Below, piece by piece: positions 26,699 through 35,793 of a stretch of 64,000 nucleotides of DNA (the stretch's first letter is position 1; the number at the start of each line of letters is the position of its first letter). The translations under genes were made by a program, and so were the position numbers. The DNA is from Comamonas testosteroni (lineage in GTDB: Bacteria > Pseudomonadota > Gammaproteobacteria > Burkholderiales > Burkholderiaceae_C): assembly GCF_000761245.1 (NCBI RefSeq), contig NZ_AWOR01000068.1, positions 124,001 through 188,000 of the forward strand, given 5' to 3'. The notes beneath the pieces are model-generated. The model ran no database searches. It saw only the letters and a list, made by a program, of their open reading frames with translations, and was not told where the DNA came from.

Positions 26699-27748
26699 TC
26701 AGTGCTCCTCAACATCGATCAGCTCGCCATTAGAAATACGTCGCATTCCCTCCAGCTTAAGCAGCAGCTTCTGCATGCCTGCCACATCCAGGCGCAGCGT
26801 ATTGTGAGAGTTGTAGTCCTCACCATGAGCCGTCTGGGTCAGACGCTGCTGCCCCTGATCCACATATTTCCCATAGTTCAAATCACGGCTGTCGGCAGGC
26901 ACGCGGAAATAATCTCCCATGTCTTCCGCGCAGGCCATTTCCTCGCGACTGAGCAGGGCTTCGTACAGCTTCTCCCCATGGCGTGTACCGATCACATTCA
27001 CCGGGTGTTCGGGCTTGCCCATCAAGCCCGTCACCGCATGGGCAAGCGTCTCGATCGTCGCTGCAGGTGCCTTTTGCACAAAGATATCGCCGTTATTGCC
27101 GTGCTCAAAGGCATACAGCACCAAATCCACTGCATCTGCAAGTGTCATCATGAAACGCGTCATGGCGGGGTCCGTGATCGTGATGGCTTGCCCTGACATC
27201 ACCTGCTGAACAAACAGCGGGATCACCGAGCCACGCGATGCCATCACGTTGCCGTAGCGCGTTCCACAGATCACAGTGCCCGAACCCTCGAGATTGCGAC
27301 TGGCTGCGACCATCACCTTTTCCATCATTGCCTTGCTGATCCCCATGGCATTAATGGGATAGACGGCTTTGTCCGTGCTAAGGCAGACCACGCGCTTGAC
27401 ACCGGCCTGAATGGCGGCCTCCAGCACATTCTCGGTCCCAAGTACATTGGTGCGCACCGCCTGCATGGGATGGAACTCGCAAGACGGTACCTGCTTCAGC
27501 GCCGCAGCATGGAATACATAGTCTACTCCGCGCATGACCTGTTCAACACTACGTGCGTCACGCACATCACCTATATAAAACTTAATCTTAGGATTTCCAT
27601 AGCGTTTTCGCATGTCATCCTGCTTTTTCTCATCGCGACTAAATATTCTTATCTCAGAAATATCCGACTTCAAAAATCTGTTTAGAACAGCATTTCCGAA
27701 CGATCCAGTTCCACCTGTTATACAAAGAATTTTCTTATCGAATTTCAT
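26699..27748 (-). CDS. fnlA: UDP-GlcNAc 4,6-dehydratase/5-epimerase (FnlA/WbjB, CapE-like)
   Basis: About 349 residues, inverting dehydratase that starts UDP-L-FucNAc synthesis. SDR fold with CITGGTGSFGNAVLNRF for NAD(P) and a catalytic motif AMGISKAMMEK, where Met replaces the usual Tyr of YxxxK; this is a known trait of the CapE/WbjB group. The first ~60 codons (about 27,560-27,748) are much more AT-rich than the rest, marking a recombination edge. Start ATG 27748 has AAGGTG 7 nt upstream; an ATT nine bases upstream is dismissed. The gene overlaps the wzy stop. Confidence 0.9.
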   Translation of the reverse strand: MKFDKKILCITGGTGSFGNAVLNRFLKSDISEIRIFSRDEKKQDDMRKRYGNPKIKFYIGDVRDARSVEQVMRGVDYVFHAAALKQVPSCEFHPMQAVRTNVLGTENVLEAAIQAGVKRVVCLSTDKAVYPINAMGISKAMMEKVMVAASRNLEGSGTVICGTRYGNVMASRGSVIPLFVQQVMSGQAITITDPAMTRFMMTLADAVDLVLYAFEHGNNGDIFVQKAPAATIETLAHAVTGLMGKPEHPVNVIGTRHGEKLYEALLSREEMACAEDMGDYFRVPADSRDLNYGKYVDQGQQRLTQTAHGEDYNSHNTLRLDVAGMQKLLLKLEGMRRISNGELIDVEEH

Positions 27749-28856
27749 GGGAATCACCTTTCATTTCATGATTGTATCTTATGAAAATAAAAACAAATGT
27801 CATAAAAATGTATGCATTTGCCCCAATAACCAAACCCTTTGTATTCAAAATCAATCCAAAAGTCAGCCATAGAAATTGATGAATGCGATTTTTAAAAGCT
27901 CTCATTGAAAGTGCTATCAACAAGAAAAGCACTAGAAAAATTGATATCACTCCATAATAATTTATTAAAATAACCCATCCAATATCAGATCCAGACTCCT
28001 CGCCATAAACCTTTGTACCAGCACCAAACAGCCATTCCCAAAATCCATTATTGTGAAAATTCAGATGATTTTCAATTAATATTTGAACTGTTCGAATCCC
28101 ACCCGACTCTATCTCGTCAGAAAATCTTGGGATATATTTAACCCCAAAATAGAAAACCAACCCCAACGAAGCTATAGCCAAAATAATTTTATTGATGACT
28201 TTAATCTTGGCTCCTACGAATCCCAAAATAGCAGCCACGGCGACCAAATTAGAATTCACAAGCTGTGTTACAGCATTTAGCAAGACAATAGGCGAATTCA
28301 ACCCAATGAGGATCAAGCTAATAAAAACAGAAACTGAAGGCGATGTGAAATTTATTTCATTAGATAATCCAAAACCACGACTCTCAATATTTTGAGGCCA
28401 CAGGTTAACCGAATCACTTGCCCCAATAATATTGTAAACCGCGACCTTGAAATCTACAGAAATATAGGTAGCAATCCAAAAAAACAACTGAACGAAAAAT
28501 GAGAACTTCAAAATCCATATCAATTTCTTCACATCATTCTTTATATACTCCTCAACAATAAAAAACGCAGAAAAAATAGAAACAAAAACCATAAAAAATA
28601 TTCTTATAGAGAGCGACATTGAATCAAAATCAGCCCCATACAGAATATCAACAACAAGAGAATAGAAAAATAAAAACAGTATTAAAACATTCTCCCATTT
28701 AGCACAGTAAATAAATTTACTCGCCTTAGAAATAGAAGAAAATAAAAATAACAAATATGAAAAATTAATAAATATAGAAATATATGCAAAATAATAAAAA
28801 ACACTAATCCGGTAAAATGATAAAAAAAATACAGCTCCAAAAAATAACTTAGTCAT
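27735..28856 (-). CDS. wzy: O-antigen polymerase (Wzy-like)
   Basis: About 373 residues, almost entirely hydrophobic, with roughly 10-11 membrane helices and a larger periplasmic loop around residues 250-300 (SDEIESGGIRTVQIL to GAGTKVYGEESGSD), the topology of Wzy polymerases. Wzy links lipid-carried O-units in the periplasm. The DNA is extremely AT-rich: at 28,741-28,800 only 5 of 60 bases are G or C. Start ATG 28856 overlaps the stop of the upstream GT2 gene (ATGACTAA). Identification rests on topology and context, since sequence identity across Wzy proteins is low. Confidence 0.78.
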   Translation of the reverse strand: MTKLFFGAVFFLSFYRISVFYYFAYISIFINFSYLLFLFSSISKASKFIYCAKWENVLILFLFFYSLVVDILYGADFDSMSLSIRIFFMVFVSIFSAFFIVEEYIKNDVKKLIWILKFSFFVQLFFWIATYISVDFKVAVYNIIGASDSVNLWPQNIESRGFGLSNEINFTSPSVSVFISLILIGLNSPIVLLNAVTQLVNSNLVAVAAILGFVGAKIKVINKIILAIASLGLVFYFGVKYIPRFSDEIESGGIRTVQILIENHLNFHNNGFWEWLFGAGTKVYGEESGSDIGWVILINYYGVISIFLVLFLLIALSMRAFKNRIHQFLWLTFGLILNTKGLVIGANAYIFMTFVFIFIRYNHEMKGDSHEIR

Positions 28857-29835
28857 ACCATCCTGTTTTATTAACATTCGTAGTATTTAAGATATTTTTA
28901 TATCTATTCCTTTTTCCATCCCTATAGGCTGCAGCCAAGACCAATTTATATAAGTTTTCAACGTAGCAATAACTCAAACCATCTGTCAATTCGCAGAATT
29001 TCAAAACCAGCTTAGGAATATAGGAATCAAGCACGCCAAGCATTATTCTAATCTTGATGTTTGCAGACTCACTTTCCAACAAGGATGTTTCCCCCAACGA
29101 AGCGTCTATTTTATTCTTTCCATAAAAGACCCTCATCCCATCTTTTGAGCAATGGTAAAATTTCTTACAAAATTTCCTCAAACTCCCCTTTAGCTCAAGA
29201 TGCAATATATCTGAATCACAAGTGATCAGACCAATCCCCTTATTGGATAATTGCAAACCAAAATCAATATCTTCATACCCATACCCCTTAAATGAATCAT
29301 CAAAATAAACTCCTTCATCCAAAAGAAGATCTCTTCTGACAAACATATTCATTGTTACGATATTTTTATATGAAAGCACAGTCCCTTTATCTGATTTAAA
29401 ATGCCGCCCATTTCTATATCGATAATAGTTACTTCTGGCGACTAGATCTTCATCAAAATACACACCACCACATAACAAAACTTTTTCGTTTGCATGCTCC
29501 TCAGCAAATGAGAAAAAATTCCTAAGCCATTCAGCCTCTGGAACGCAATCATCATCAAGAAATGCAATATATTTTCCAAACGAATTATTTATTCCAAAGT
29601 TCCTTTTCGAACTGATTGAGTTCTCAAGAATATTTAGATATCTTACTTTTTCACTCGAAATTTCATCAATAACAGTCATGGTCTCAAGACCGCTATAGCT
29701 GTCAACCACCAATATTTCATATGTAATATTGGTTGCATGAGATTGATTCAACAGAGCTTGCAGAACCATTTTCAAAATCTCATGCCTACGCCACGTTGAA
29801 ACAACAATAGAGACATCCACAATTTTATTATTCAT
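28849..29835 (-). CDS. Glycosyltransferase family 2
   Basis: 328-residue GT-A enzyme. N-terminal VSIVVSTWRRHEILKMVLQALL, the nucleotide and metal motif YIAFLDDDCVPEAEWL (DDD near residue 95), and an acceptor-side GYGYEDIDFGLQLSNKG near 180, consistent with inverting O-antigen transferases. Probably adds the second or third sugar of the repeat unit. Very AT-rich, like its neighbours wzy and wzx. The gap to the wzx stop is 4 bp. Donor sugar unknown. Confidence 0.85.
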   Translation of the reverse strand: MNNKIVDVSIVVSTWRRHEILKMVLQALLNQSHATNITYEILVVDSYSGLETMTVIDEISSEKVRYLNILENSISSKRNFGINNSFGKYIAFLDDDCVPEAEWLRNFFSFAEEHANEKVLLCGGVYFDEDLVARSNYYRYRNGRHFKSDKGTVLSYKNIVTMNMFVRRDLLLDEGVYFDDSFKGYGYEDIDFGLQLSNKGIGLITCDSDILHLELKGSLRKFCKKFYHCSKDGMRVFYGKNKIDASLGETSLLESESANIKIRIMLGVLDSYIPKLVLKFCELTDGLSYCYVENLYKLVLAAAYRDGKRNRYKNILNTTNVNKTGWYD

Positions 29836-29839
29836 AAAT

Positions 29840-31069
29840 TTACTGCAATTTATAAAATCTAATCCTAATCAAGAAATAAATTCCTATCAATAGGCATGAC
29901 ATATATCCCAAAATCATTGATATCGGGCCGGCAAAAGCCCCATATCTTTCTCCTTCAAAAGTAAGGAACAATATTGAAACCAGCAAAGAAACTCCCCACT
30001 TTAGGAAAACAACCCACCCGTTCTTCATCTTGTTAAAAACAACGTTTATGCATTCATCCAAAAAACACAGCAGCAAAGGCGCCATGAACACATAAATATA
30101 AGGCACGGCCGCAACATAATTTGATCCAAAAATTATGCGAACAACACTCTCCGAAAGAAAAAAAACAAATACAACAATAATCCCATACAACGCAATCACA
30201 AACAAAGTAATTTTAAAAAAATTTCTATATAGCAAATTCACATTACTTTGAGAATATATCAATTTCGGGGCCAGAACAATAATTGATATTGACCCTAGTA
30301 CCATCAGATTATCATAAATCATTGCCGCAGCAGAATAGAATGAGAATTCTTGAGTCCCAATATAATTCTCAATAAAAACCCGATCTATCTTCTTAAAGGC
30401 GTACATCGAAAGCACAGCAAGTCCAAAAGGGAAGGATTTTTTTAGCAATTCGACGGCAATTTTTTTATCAAATATAAAAATTGAAAACTTGTTTATTTTT
30501 AGAAAAAATAAAAATATAAAACCGTAAACCAAAAATCCATCAAGCATCAATACTGTCAAGTAATACTTGTAATCGTAAACATCAAAAAAATAGAGAAATC
30601 CAATGACGGATATCTTTATACAATTTGATATTATTATTAGAGTAGAGTACGTAGAATTTTTTGATTTAGCTTGGAACCAAGCTATTGCGATAGAAAAAGC
30701 TTCTTTAAATAATATTGGAATCCCTAAAACAGCAAAATAATTTATACCAACTCTTTCTCTCCAGAAAACCATAAATGCGATAAAGGCAATTATTCCAAAA
30801 AGAAGTCTTATCCAGAAAGCTGTTGCGATTATTATATTTTCTAAAAAGTTATCGTTACACTCAACGATTCTCGGTACGATTACTTCTGCTCCGCAGAAAA
30901 AAGATATGGCCATAAAAATGGCCACTATCGATAACGCATACTGAAATGAGCCAAAAAGATCTGTTCCTAAACTTCTGGCCAAAATACCGCTAACAAAGAC
31001 TCCGGCGCCAATAGTGAGCAGTCTTTCAATATTAAGAACAATAAAATTTCTAAGAATAATTTTATTCAT
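29840..31069 (-). CDS. wzx: O-antigen flippase (Wzx)
   Basis: 409-residue protein with about 12 membrane helices. The N-terminus NIERLLTIGAGVFVSGILARSLGTDLFGSFQYAL is a typical PST/MATE-type start for Wzx (shown here only in its first helix and loop character). Wzx flips undecaprenyl-linked O-units to the periplasm. First gene of the imported AT-rich cassette. Its ATG at 31069 is immediately preceded by a T-run and a perfect hairpin, so there is no visible ribosome binding site. Alternative starts further in are non-ATG. Confidence 0.83.
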   Translation of the reverse strand: MNKIILRNFIVLNIERLLTIGAGVFVSGILARSLGTDLFGSFQYALSIVAIFMAISFFCGAEVIVPRIVECNDNFLENIIIATAFWIRLLFGIIAFIAFMVFWRERVGINYFAVLGIPILFKEAFSIAIAWFQAKSKNSTYSTLIIISNCIKISVIGFLYFFDVYDYKYYLTVLMLDGFLVYGFIFLFFLKINKFSIFIFDKKIAVELLKKSFPFGLAVLSMYAFKKIDRVFIENYIGTQEFSFYSAAAMIYDNLMVLGSISIIVLAPKLIYSQSNVNLLYRNFFKITLFVIALYGIIVVFVFFLSESVVRIIFGSNYVAAVPYIYVFMAPLLLCFLDECINVVFNKMKNGWVVFLKWGVSLLVSILFLTFEGERYGAFAGPISMILGYMSCLLIGIYFLIRIRFYKLQ

Positions 31070-31074
31070 AAAAA

Positions 31075-31109
31075 ATATTTGCTTTGATCTTTATCATCAA
31101 AGCAAATAT
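31075..31109 (-). terminator. glyS hairpin with T-run abutting the wzx start codon
   Basis: Perfect 14-bp inverted repeat ATATTTGCTTTGAT (31075-31088) / ATCAAAGCAAATAT (31096-31109) with a 7-nt loop. On the - strand the stem is followed by five or more T residues running straight into the wzx ATG at 31069. It has the form of an intrinsic terminator for glyQS, or an attenuator controlling the O-antigen operon. Confidence 0.75.
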
Positions 31110-31119
31110 CCCGCTCAAA

Positions 31120-33228
31120 TTATAGAACTGAAATTCTCGCTACCTTATTCATCAGTACATATAATTTCCGAAGTAGAAAAATTCTGTTATTTTTCTGATC
31201 CTCATCGTCAGAATTAACCATTACATTTTCAAAGAAATCATCAACAAAAGGACGCAATGAAGATAGCACCACCAAGCTTTGGTCGTATTCACCTTCTTTG
31301 AATTTACCAATCACCTCAGGCTCACATCTATCAATCGCCTGAAATAGATTAATTTCAGACTCCTCAACAAGAAGCTCTCTCTTGACATCGGAATACTGAG
31401 ATATCTCTGATTTCTTAAGAATATTCTCGACACGCTTGTTGGCCGCGGCCAGGGCCGGAGCTTCGGGCAGCGCCGCAAAGGCGCGCACCGCTTCCAGGCG
31501 TTTTTGCACGTCGGACAGGCGCTGGGGCTGCAGGGCCAGCACGGCCTCCACCTCCTGGGCGCTGTAGCCTTGTTCGCGGAACATATTGGCCAGGCGGTCG
31601 TAGATGAATTCGACCAGTTGAGGCGTGGCGTCCTGGATCTTGTCACCAAAGGCAGGCAAGGTACTGACCAGCAGGGTTTCCAGATCCAGCTCCAGATCCT
31701 TTTCGACCAGCATGCGGATCACACCCAGCGCATGGCGGCGCAGGGCGAAGGGGTCGCGGTCCCCGGTAGGCAGATTGCCGATACCGAACATGCCGACCAG
31801 GGTTTCGAGCTTGTCGGCCAGGGCCACGATCACGCCGACATCGCCGCGCGGCAGTTCGTCGCCGGCAAAGCGGGGCTTGTAGTGGTCTTCGATGGCATCG
31901 GCCACAGCCACATCCAGGCCGTCGTTCTGGGCGTAGTAGCGGCCCATGATGCCCTGCAGCTCGGGGAACTCGCCCACCATGTCGGTGACCAGATCGGTCT
32001 TGGCCAGCATGGCGGCCTGATCAGCCAGACGTCCCAGCTCGGAGTTGCCCAGTTGCTGGGCAATGCTCTTGGCGATGGCGCGTACGCGGGCAATGCGCTC
32101 GCCCTGCGTGCCCAGCTTGTTGTGATAGACCACCTTGTCCAGCTGCTCTACGCGGCTGGCCAGGGTCTTTTTGCGGTCCTGGTCGAAGAAGAACTTGGCG
32201 TCGGCCAGACGGGGGCGCACCACACGTTCGTTGCCGCCGACCACGGCCGAAGCGTCCTGAGGCTGGATGTTGCTGACGATCAGGAACTGATGGGTCAGCT
32301 TTCCATTGGTGTCCAGCAGCGGGAAGTACTTCTGATTGGCCTTCATGGTCAGAATCAGGCATTCCTGAGGCACGGCCAGGAATTCCTTCTCGAATTCGCA
32401 GACCAGCACATTGGGGCGCTCGACCAGGGCTGTCACCTCGTCCAGCAGGGCCGGGTCGTCGATGGGGCGCACGTCGCCGCCAATGCGTTCGGCAGCCGCC
32501 TGCAGCTGGCGGGCGATATCGGCACGGCGCTCGGTAAAGCTGGCGATCACTGCGCCCTGTTCACGCAGTTGCTCGGCATAGCTGTCGGCATTCTGGATGA
32601 CCACGGGGTCCACAGCGGCTTCAAAGCGGTGGCCATGCGTGGCGGCACCGGCCGTCAGTCCCAGGGCCTTCACGCCGATCAGCACCTGGGTGCCATGCAG
32701 CACGACCAGACCGTGGGCCGGGCGCACAAAGTGCACGCTGGTCCAGCCGTCCTGCAACTGGTAGCGCATGACCTTGGGGATGGGCAGCTTGGCCAGTGCT
32801 TCGTCCAGCGCCTTTTGCACGCCATCGGTCAGCAGCACGCCCTTGGCAGTGGATTCGTAGAACAGGGCTTCGGCCTTGCCTTCGCCCTGGCGCTTCAGAG
32901 CGGCCACGGCGGATTCGTCGGCCCCCAGGGCCGCCAGCTTTTTCAGCAGTGCAGCCGTGGGCTTGCCCTCGGCATCCAGCGCCACGGAGACAGGCATCAG
33001 CTTTTGCGAGACAGCCTTGTCTTCGGCCTGAGGCAGCACTTCGGTGATGTGCACGGCCAGACGGCGGGGCGACGCGTAGGCGGTCAGGCGCGACTCGGTC
33101 GATGCCAGCAGTCCCTGGGCCTTGAGCTGCTCGAAGATGACGGCGGCAAAAGCGTCACCCAGCTTTTGCAGCGCCTTGGGCGGCAGCTCTTCGACAAACA
33201 GTTCAACCAGTAGATTCGATGCGTTCAT
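31120..33228 (-). CDS. glyS: Glycyl-tRNA synthetase beta subunit, apparent hybrid gene
   Basis: Beta subunit of the alpha2beta2 glycyl-tRNA synthetase, with 702 residues and the tRNA-binding role typical of bacterial GlyS. Recognisable from LLVELFVEELPPKALQKLG at the N-terminus, ECLILTMKANQKYF near 290 and ANKRVENILKK near 590. The gene is full length and in frame, but its last ~106 codons (31120 to about 31,440) are AT-rich: 22 of 60 GC at 31,381-31,440, against 48 of 60 at 31,441-31,500. The switch falls exactly at the conserved ANKRVENIL segment. This looks like a chimeric gene with a foreign 3' end. Confidence 0.9.
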   Translation of the reverse strand: MNASNLLVELFVEELPPKALQKLGDAFAAVIFEQLKAQGLLASTESRLTAYASPRRLAVHITEVLPQAEDKAVSQKLMPVSVALDAEGKPTAALLKKLAALGADESAVAALKRQGEGKAEALFYESTAKGVLLTDGVQKALDEALAKLPIPKVMRYQLQDGWTSVHFVRPAHGLVVLHGTQVLIGVKALGLTAGAATHGHRFEAAVDPVVIQNADSYAEQLREQGAVIASFTERRADIARQLQAAAERIGGDVRPIDDPALLDEVTALVERPNVLVCEFEKEFLAVPQECLILTMKANQKYFPLLDTNGKLTHQFLIVSNIQPQDASAVVGGNERVVRPRLADAKFFFDQDRKKTLASRVEQLDKVVYHNKLGTQGERIARVRAIAKSIAQQLGNSELGRLADQAAMLAKTDLVTDMVGEFPELQGIMGRYYAQNDGLDVAVADAIEDHYKPRFAGDELPRGDVGVIVALADKLETLVGMFGIGNLPTGDRDPFALRRHALGVIRMLVEKDLELDLETLLVSTLPAFGDKIQDATPQLVEFIYDRLANMFREQGYSAQEVEAVLALQPQRLSDVQKRLEAVRAFAALPEAPALAAANKRVENILKKSEISQYSDVKRELLVEESEINLFQAIDRCEPEVIGKFKEGEYDQSLVVLSSLRPFVDDFFENVMVNSDDEDQKNNRIFLLRKLYVLMNKVARISVL

Positions 33229-33238
33229 GATGATCTTG

Positions 33239-33256
33239 ATAGCTGCCAGCGCTTGC
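33239..33256 (+). repeat. ATAGCTGC-type intergenic word, copy B
   Basis: ATAGCTGCCAGCGCTTGC between glyQ and glyS, flanked by CTTGAT/ATCAAG arms that make the site part of a larger inverted repeat. Confidence 0.6.
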
Positions 33257-33325
33257 TAGATCAAGGCTGGCTGCTGAAATTTTGGAATATGGGACGGTGG
33301 TAGCGTGAAAGCGGCTCAGGCAGGC

Positions 33326-34264
33326 TCAAGCGGCCTTCTTCGCTGCCTGCTCTGCGGCCTTGGCCAGCTCGGCCAGCACCTCGTCGGCATGGGCCTTGGG
33401 CGCCATGGGGAAGCCCAGACGTGCGCGGCTGTCCAGATAGCTCTTGCCCACGGCGCGGGCCAGGTTGCGGATACGGCCGATATAGGCAGCGCGCTCGGTC
33501 ACCGAGATGGCACCACGGGCGTCCAGCAGGTTGAAAGTGTGGGCAGCCTTGAGCACCTGCTCATAGGCGGGCAGCGCCAGCTGGGCGTCGATCAGCTGAT
33601 TGGCCGTGCCTTCGTGGGCAGCAAAGGCGCTGAACAGGAACTCGGCATTCGAATGCTCGAAGTTGTAAGTGGACTGCTCCACCTCGTTCTGGTGGAACAC
33701 ATCGCCATAGGACAGGCCGTCGGTATAGACCAGGTCGTATACCGACTCCTTGCCCTGCAGATACATGGCCAGACGTTCCAGGCCGTAGGTGATCTCGCCG
33801 GTGGCAGGCTTGCAGTCGATGCCGGCGACCTGCTGGAAATACGTGAACTGGGTCACTTCCATGCCGTTGAGCCAGACTTCCCAGCCCAGACCCCAGGCGC
33901 CCAGCGTGGGGTTTTCCCAGTCGTCCTCGACAAAGCGGATGTCGTTCTTCTTCAGATCGAAGCCCAGGGCTTCGAGCGAGCCCAGATACAGCTCGAGGAT
34001 GTTGTCGGGTGCTGGCTTCAGAACAACCTGGAACTGGTAGTAGTGCTGCAGGCGGTTGGGGTTCTCGCCATAGCGGCCGTCCTTGGGGCGGCGGCTGGGC
34101 TGAACATAGGCTGCCTTCCAGGGCTCGGGGCCGATGGCGCGCAGAAAGGTTGCGGTGTGCGAGGTACCGGCGCCGACTTCCATGTCATAGGGCTGGAGCA
34201 ATGCACAGCCCTGTTCGGCCCAGTAGGACTGCAGTTTCAGAATGATTTGTTGGAAGGTCAGCAT
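33326..34264 (-). CDS. glyQ: Glycyl-tRNA synthetase alpha subunit
   Basis: Catalytic alpha subunit, class II aaRS fold, about 312 residues. N-terminus [25 protein letters not shown] is characteristic. Other signature parts are [33 protein letters not shown] near 30-60 (motif region), [20 protein letters not shown] near 145 and [17 protein letters not shown] near 175 (motif 3). Start ATG 34264 is chosen because it begins the family's conserved N-terminus. glyS follows after about 97 bp, a gap that includes one copy of the recurring ATAGCTGC word. Confidence 0.95.
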   Translation of the reverse strand: MLTFQQIILKLQSYWAEQGCALLQPYDMEVGAGTSHTATFLRAIGPEPWKAAYVQPSRRPKDGRYGENPNRLQHYYQFQVVLKPAPDNILELYLGSLEALGFDLKKNDIRFVEDDWENPTLGAWGLGWEVWLNGMEVTQFTYFQQVAGIDCKPATGEITYGLERLAMYLQGKESVYDLVYTDGLSYGDVFHQNEVEQSTYNFEHSNAEFLFSAFAAHEGTANQLIDAQLALPAYEQVLKAAHTFNLLDARGAISVTERAAYIGRIRNLARAVGKSYLDSRARLGFPMAPKAHADEVLAELAKAAEQAAKKAA

Positions 34265-34654
34265 GACTTGTATACGTTCGCGCGTCAGCAATCACTGGCG
34301 ATTGCGGGCGGCATCTTCATTAAGAGGTGTTCTGGGCGGTATCGACCGCATAAGCGGTAGATTCTAAGTCTGTGCCACTGATCGCGGACGTAGTCTGTCT
34401 GCGCGGCCCCACAGCGGGCATTTTCACGAAAGGGCTCCAGCCGGCGATTTCAAAATGTGAAAAACAAAATGCTAGCGCTTACCACCCATGAATAGGCAGA
34501 TTCAGCATCAATCGACTCTGAAACTATCGGATAGCGGGCGCAGTACGCTCACTTTTTAACAATTTCCGCGCAACTGCCATGCATCCCGGAACCGGCTGCT
34601 GCGGTTTGCCTCCTAGAATGATTCCTTTCCCGTCATCCTCTTTCGGAGTACGTC
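34265..34654. promoter_or_regulatory. Divergent intergenic region glyQ / SPFH gene
   Basis: A 390-bp gap with no plausible gene. It must hold promoters for glyQ (-) and the SPFH gene (+). A -10-like TAGAAT lies at about 34,612 on the + strand, 40 bp before the SPFH start, with TTTGCC upstream as a weak -35. A partial copy of the repeated word (ATGCTAGCGCTTA) lies near 34,468. No clear hairpin or operator was found. Confidence 0.45.
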
Positions 34655-35764
34655 ATGGATTTCATGAAAATCATCACCAAGCAACTGATCGAAATCATCG
34701 AATGGACCGATGATTCGCGCGACACGCTGTCGTATCGCTGGCCCGATGAAGACAAGGAAATCAAGAACGGCGCCCAGCTCATCGTGCGCGAGTCGCAGCA
34801 GGTGCAGTTCGTCTCCGAAGGCCAGTTTGCAGACCTGTTCAACCCGGGCCGCCATCTGCTGACCACGCAGAACATCCCGGTTCTGTCCACACTGCGCGGC
34901 TGGAAGTACGGCTTCAACTCTCCCTTCAAGTGCGATGTCTACTACATCAACACGCGCTTGTTCACGGGCAACAAATGGGGCACCTCCAACCCCATCATGA
35001 TGCGCGACAAGGACTTTGGCGTGATCCGTCTGCGCGCCTTCGGTACCTATGACTTCCGCATCACCAACGCCGCCCTGTTCCTCAAGGAAGTGGCGGGCAC
35101 GGACCAGAACTTCCGCATCGACGAGTTTGCCGACACCATGCGCTCGCGCATCGTCAGCATCTTCTCCGAGGCCCTGGCCAAGGCCCAGGTGCCGGCACTC
35201 GATGTGGCCCAGCGCTACAGCGAGCTGGGCGACGCACTGCTGCAGCTCATCAACCCGGCCGTCAGCGAGAAATACGGCCTGGAAATCACCAGTTTCCTGC
35301 TGGAAAACGTTTCCGTGCCGCCCGAGGTGGAGCAGGCCATCGACAAGCGCTCCAGCATGGGCGCCATCGGCAACCTCAACGACTATGTGAAATACCAGAT
35401 GGGCCAGGCCATGGCCAACGGCGGCGAAGGCGCTGCCGCAGCCACCATTCCGGCCACCATGGCCATGGGCTTTGGCATGGCCCAGGAAATGATGAAGGGC
35501 ATGCAGGGCGGCGGCGCTGCAGGCGCCCCGGCCGCTGCGGTGGCAGACCCCTTTTCGCCGGCCGCAGCGCAAGCCGCCCAGACGCCTGCCGCCCCGGCCG
35601 CCGCCGGTCTGCAGGTGCTGACCCCCGCCCAGGCGGCCCAGGTGCTGGGCGTGGCCGAGGCAGATGTGCTGGCCGAAATCCAGGCCGGCAACCTCAAGGC
35701 CCGCCAGATCGGCAGCCAGTGGCGCATCGCCCAGGCTGCGCTGGACGAATTTCTGCGCGGCTGA
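34655..35764 (+). CDS. SPFH/Band-7 protein with C-terminal excisionase-like HTH (YdjI-like)
   Basis: 369 residues. The first ~300 form an SPFH domain of the YdjI/virion-core type (MDFMKIITKQLIEIIEWTDD start, NPIMMRDKDFGVIRLRAFG core, SFLLENVSVPPEVEQAID end), followed by a Met/Gly/Ala-rich linker (about 255-310). The last ~50 residues are an excisionase-like helix-turn-helix: LTPAQAAQVLGVAEADVL, then KARQIGSQWRI. SPFH proteins form membrane-associated oligomers. In Bacillus subtilis YdjI works with the zinc-ribbon YdjG and PspA in membrane stress. The same-strand neighbour is a YdjG-like protein. AGGAG-like CGGAG precedes the ATG. Confidence 0.85.
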   Translation: MDFMKIITKQLIEIIEWTDDSRDTLSYRWPDEDKEIKNGAQLIVRESQQVQFVSEGQFADLFNPGRHLLTTQNIPVLSTLRGWKYGFNSPFKCDVYYINTRLFTGNKWGTSNPIMMRDKDFGVIRLRAFGTYDFRITNAALFLKEVAGTDQNFRIDEFADTMRSRIVSIFSEALAKAQVPALDVAQRYSELGDALLQLINPAVSEKYGLEITSFLLENVSVPPEVEQAIDKRSSMGAIGNLNDYVKYQMGQAMANGGEGAAAATIPATMAMGFGMAQEMMKGMQGGGAAGAPAAAVADPFSPAAAQAAQTPAAPAAAGLQVLTPAQAAQVLGVAEADVLAEIQAGNLKARQIGSQWRIAQAALDEFLRG

Positions 35765-35793
35765 TCCGCAACCCATGGCATCGGGTGCACGTC

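Noticed and set aside
31120-31440. Attachment site for an integrative element at glyS
   Set aside because: No integrase, transposase, direct repeats or tRNA gene nearby; homologous recombination explains the junction better.
31504-33213. 569-codon open frame opposite glyS
   Set aside because: Shadow of glyS; it ends where the composition changes, as expected of a GC-driven antisense frame.
34346-34357. ops-like AGCGGTAGATT near glyQ
   Set aside because: It points away from glyQS and the O-antigen genes and has a mismatch at the first base, so RfaH control is not supported.
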